Positions 62,706-64,000 of a DNA stretch of 64,000 nt are shown in pieces. Source of the DNA: Pterois miles (taxonomy: Eukaryota > Chordata > Actinopteri > Perciformes > Scorpaenidae); NCBI GenBank assembly GCA_947000775.1, contig CAMQGK010000110.1, forward strand, positions 20,107,501-20,171,500, given 5' to 3'. Every line of letters begins with the position of its first letter. The stretch's first letter is position 1. The notes under the pieces are model-generated. The model had not been told where the DNA came from. It saw only the letters and a list, made by a program, of their open reading frames with translations, and made no database searches. Position numbers and translations under genes: made by a program.

Positions 62706-64000
62706 GCAGAAAGAGAGATCAAGAAATGAATAGAGAGAAAACACTCCACCCTCAGGCAAAAAAACCCTCTCCTCTCCACTACATCTGTCGCTTCTTGTAG
62801 GCTAAATGTCCCAAGCAGTGTAAGAAAATTAAAATAAAAACACATTTATAAAAAATAACATTATAATAAAATATATATAAGAAAATAAAATATATAACAA
62901 AATAAATGTGTATATTTTGTATGTATTTATTTTTCTATTTAAAAAATCTAAACACTTTTAATCTGTAGTAGGGATGGAAATAGTTTGATTTGATTTGCTA
63001 TGCGCTATTCATCAGGATCCAAATGATGCCGCGTAACAGTGATGGCATAAATGTCATTCATTACACAGCTGCAGAAGTGCTTGAGAGACACGGCGCACGC
63101 TTTGTTATCCCACTTTTTTTCCCCGAGTGTCAATACAGAGTTTACAGAGAAATCTGGCAAACTTCCACTCCAACAAAACTGTTGACTGCATTTAAAATAA
63201 TTACATTTTTCCTGCTTTGATTTCGAGCCAAAATCGCGACGTCGGGCTCTCTGTTCAACCAGTCACAGAAGTCTGCTCTTTGTTCAGCCAATCATACGAC
63301 AGTTGGCCACGTATCCTTTTGGGCGATCCATCTATCTCCACTTCATCCTCATGTCCTCGACTCTGCCAAAACCCCGAATGGATAGACAGAACAAAAAAGG
63401 AAGACAAATTTCAAATAGAAAAACTCATGCGCATGCTGAGAAAGTGTTTCATTACTTTCAAAAAGATTGTCAAGGTTTCAGTCAAGGCGCACATGATCCT
63501 TGTTTCATTTCTCTGCCATTCTCTCTCATTTTTCTCTTCTTTTTCCACAAATAAATTACTAAACGTGTGAGTGAAACCACATGCTTGTGTGTGTCGGCAT
63601 GTGTGTGTGTTTGTGTGGTTCCTTTGCTTGTCCAAAGTGAACTGACAAGTGCAGGCAGTGGTTCCATTAGCTGGCAATTTGCTCTCAAGTTGTCCGCGAG
63701 GGAGAGGAGGAATGAGGGAGTGTTTTTTGGCAGGACGACGCACATGGCTCTGCTTAGGACGAGTTAAGTGAAGTGCTCACACACATAATCCGAGGCCATC
63801 ATTCAAACACTCTCGTAGCGCATACACTCTCAAAACATGCGAGTACGACCGCAGCCTAAATGGAGATCAATGCCTCAAATAATGAAAATGTAAATCTATT
63901 GTAAACATATTTACTTGATAAACCCCTTGATAAATGGGTGCTAAAAAGTCAACGCTAAGTAGTCTGAAAGTGACTGTGCCAGCATATTGTAAAGTCTGAC

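Larger units (their letters stand above)
54274..64000 (-). other. rsrc1: rsrc1 intron, 5'-side, partial
   Basis: Intron sequence upstream of the 249-nt exon, at least 9.7 kb and open at the window edge. The N-terminal RSRC1 exons, which should be strikingly Ser/Arg-rich, are not visible here. From left to right it holds two copies (opposite orientation) of the 'agggctgcaactaac' repeat at 54732-55637, a nested repeat cluster at 56690-57355, a single-copy block at 57940-58650, a probably unique AT-rich stretch at 58900-60020, a unique block at 60540-60940, several CA/GA microsatellites, and unassigned sequence from 61100 to the end. Confidence 0.75.

Overview
The window is nuclear DNA from a ray-finned fish, most likely a spiny-rayed (percomorph) teleost. 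The evidence is the very high load of long (CA/GT)n, (GA/TC)n and homopolymer microsatellites, the tRNA-derived SINE heads, and several short interspersed repeats of types familiar from percomorph genomes. It also contains widely spaced small exons with GT-AG splice sites. There is no bacterial or organellar gene content, no rRNA and no CRISPR array.

One gene can be supported: rsrc1 (arginine/serine-rich coiled-coil 1, SRrp53), running on the minus strand. I found three internal coding exons at 54273-54025 (249 nt), 30248-30212 (37 nt) and 13897-13846 (52 nt). Each has canonical splice sites and the reading phases chain exactly (2/2, 2/0, 0/1). The joined product is an RS/RD/KE-rich tract, then DAANIKSRLEHL, then TPAEQAKVRMHMVLQAA. 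This follows vertebrate RSRC1 through the RS-to-coiled-coil transition. The first exons should lie above 64000 and the rest of the coiled coil below 1. Everything else is rsrc1 intron: at least 9.7 kb, 23.8 kb, 16.3 kb and at least 13.8 kb.

The introns hold two kinds of material. The first is repeats: at least six copies of a roughly 650 bp element bounded by GGGCTGTCA (one carrying a nested SINE), at least five copies of an 'agggctgcaactaac' element, other small inverted-repeat elements, three tRNA-derived SINEs, a LINE 3' end, a 200 bp foldback, and dozens of microsatellites. The second is blocks of single-copy, balanced-composition sequence rich in homeodomain-type sites. These look like conserved non-coding elements. 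In vertebrates RSRC1 is the neighbour of the developmental gene SHOX2, so such blocks are candidates for long-range SHOX2 enhancers, but this is inference only.

The most testable point is the 37-nt exon. It has a weak, UG-rich 3' splice site, an in-frame alternative acceptor 27 nt upstream, and an 82-nt CA repeat (in the RNA) starting 13 nt after its 5' splice site. That arrangement suggests repeat-length-sensitive splicing of a gene that itself encodes a splicing factor.
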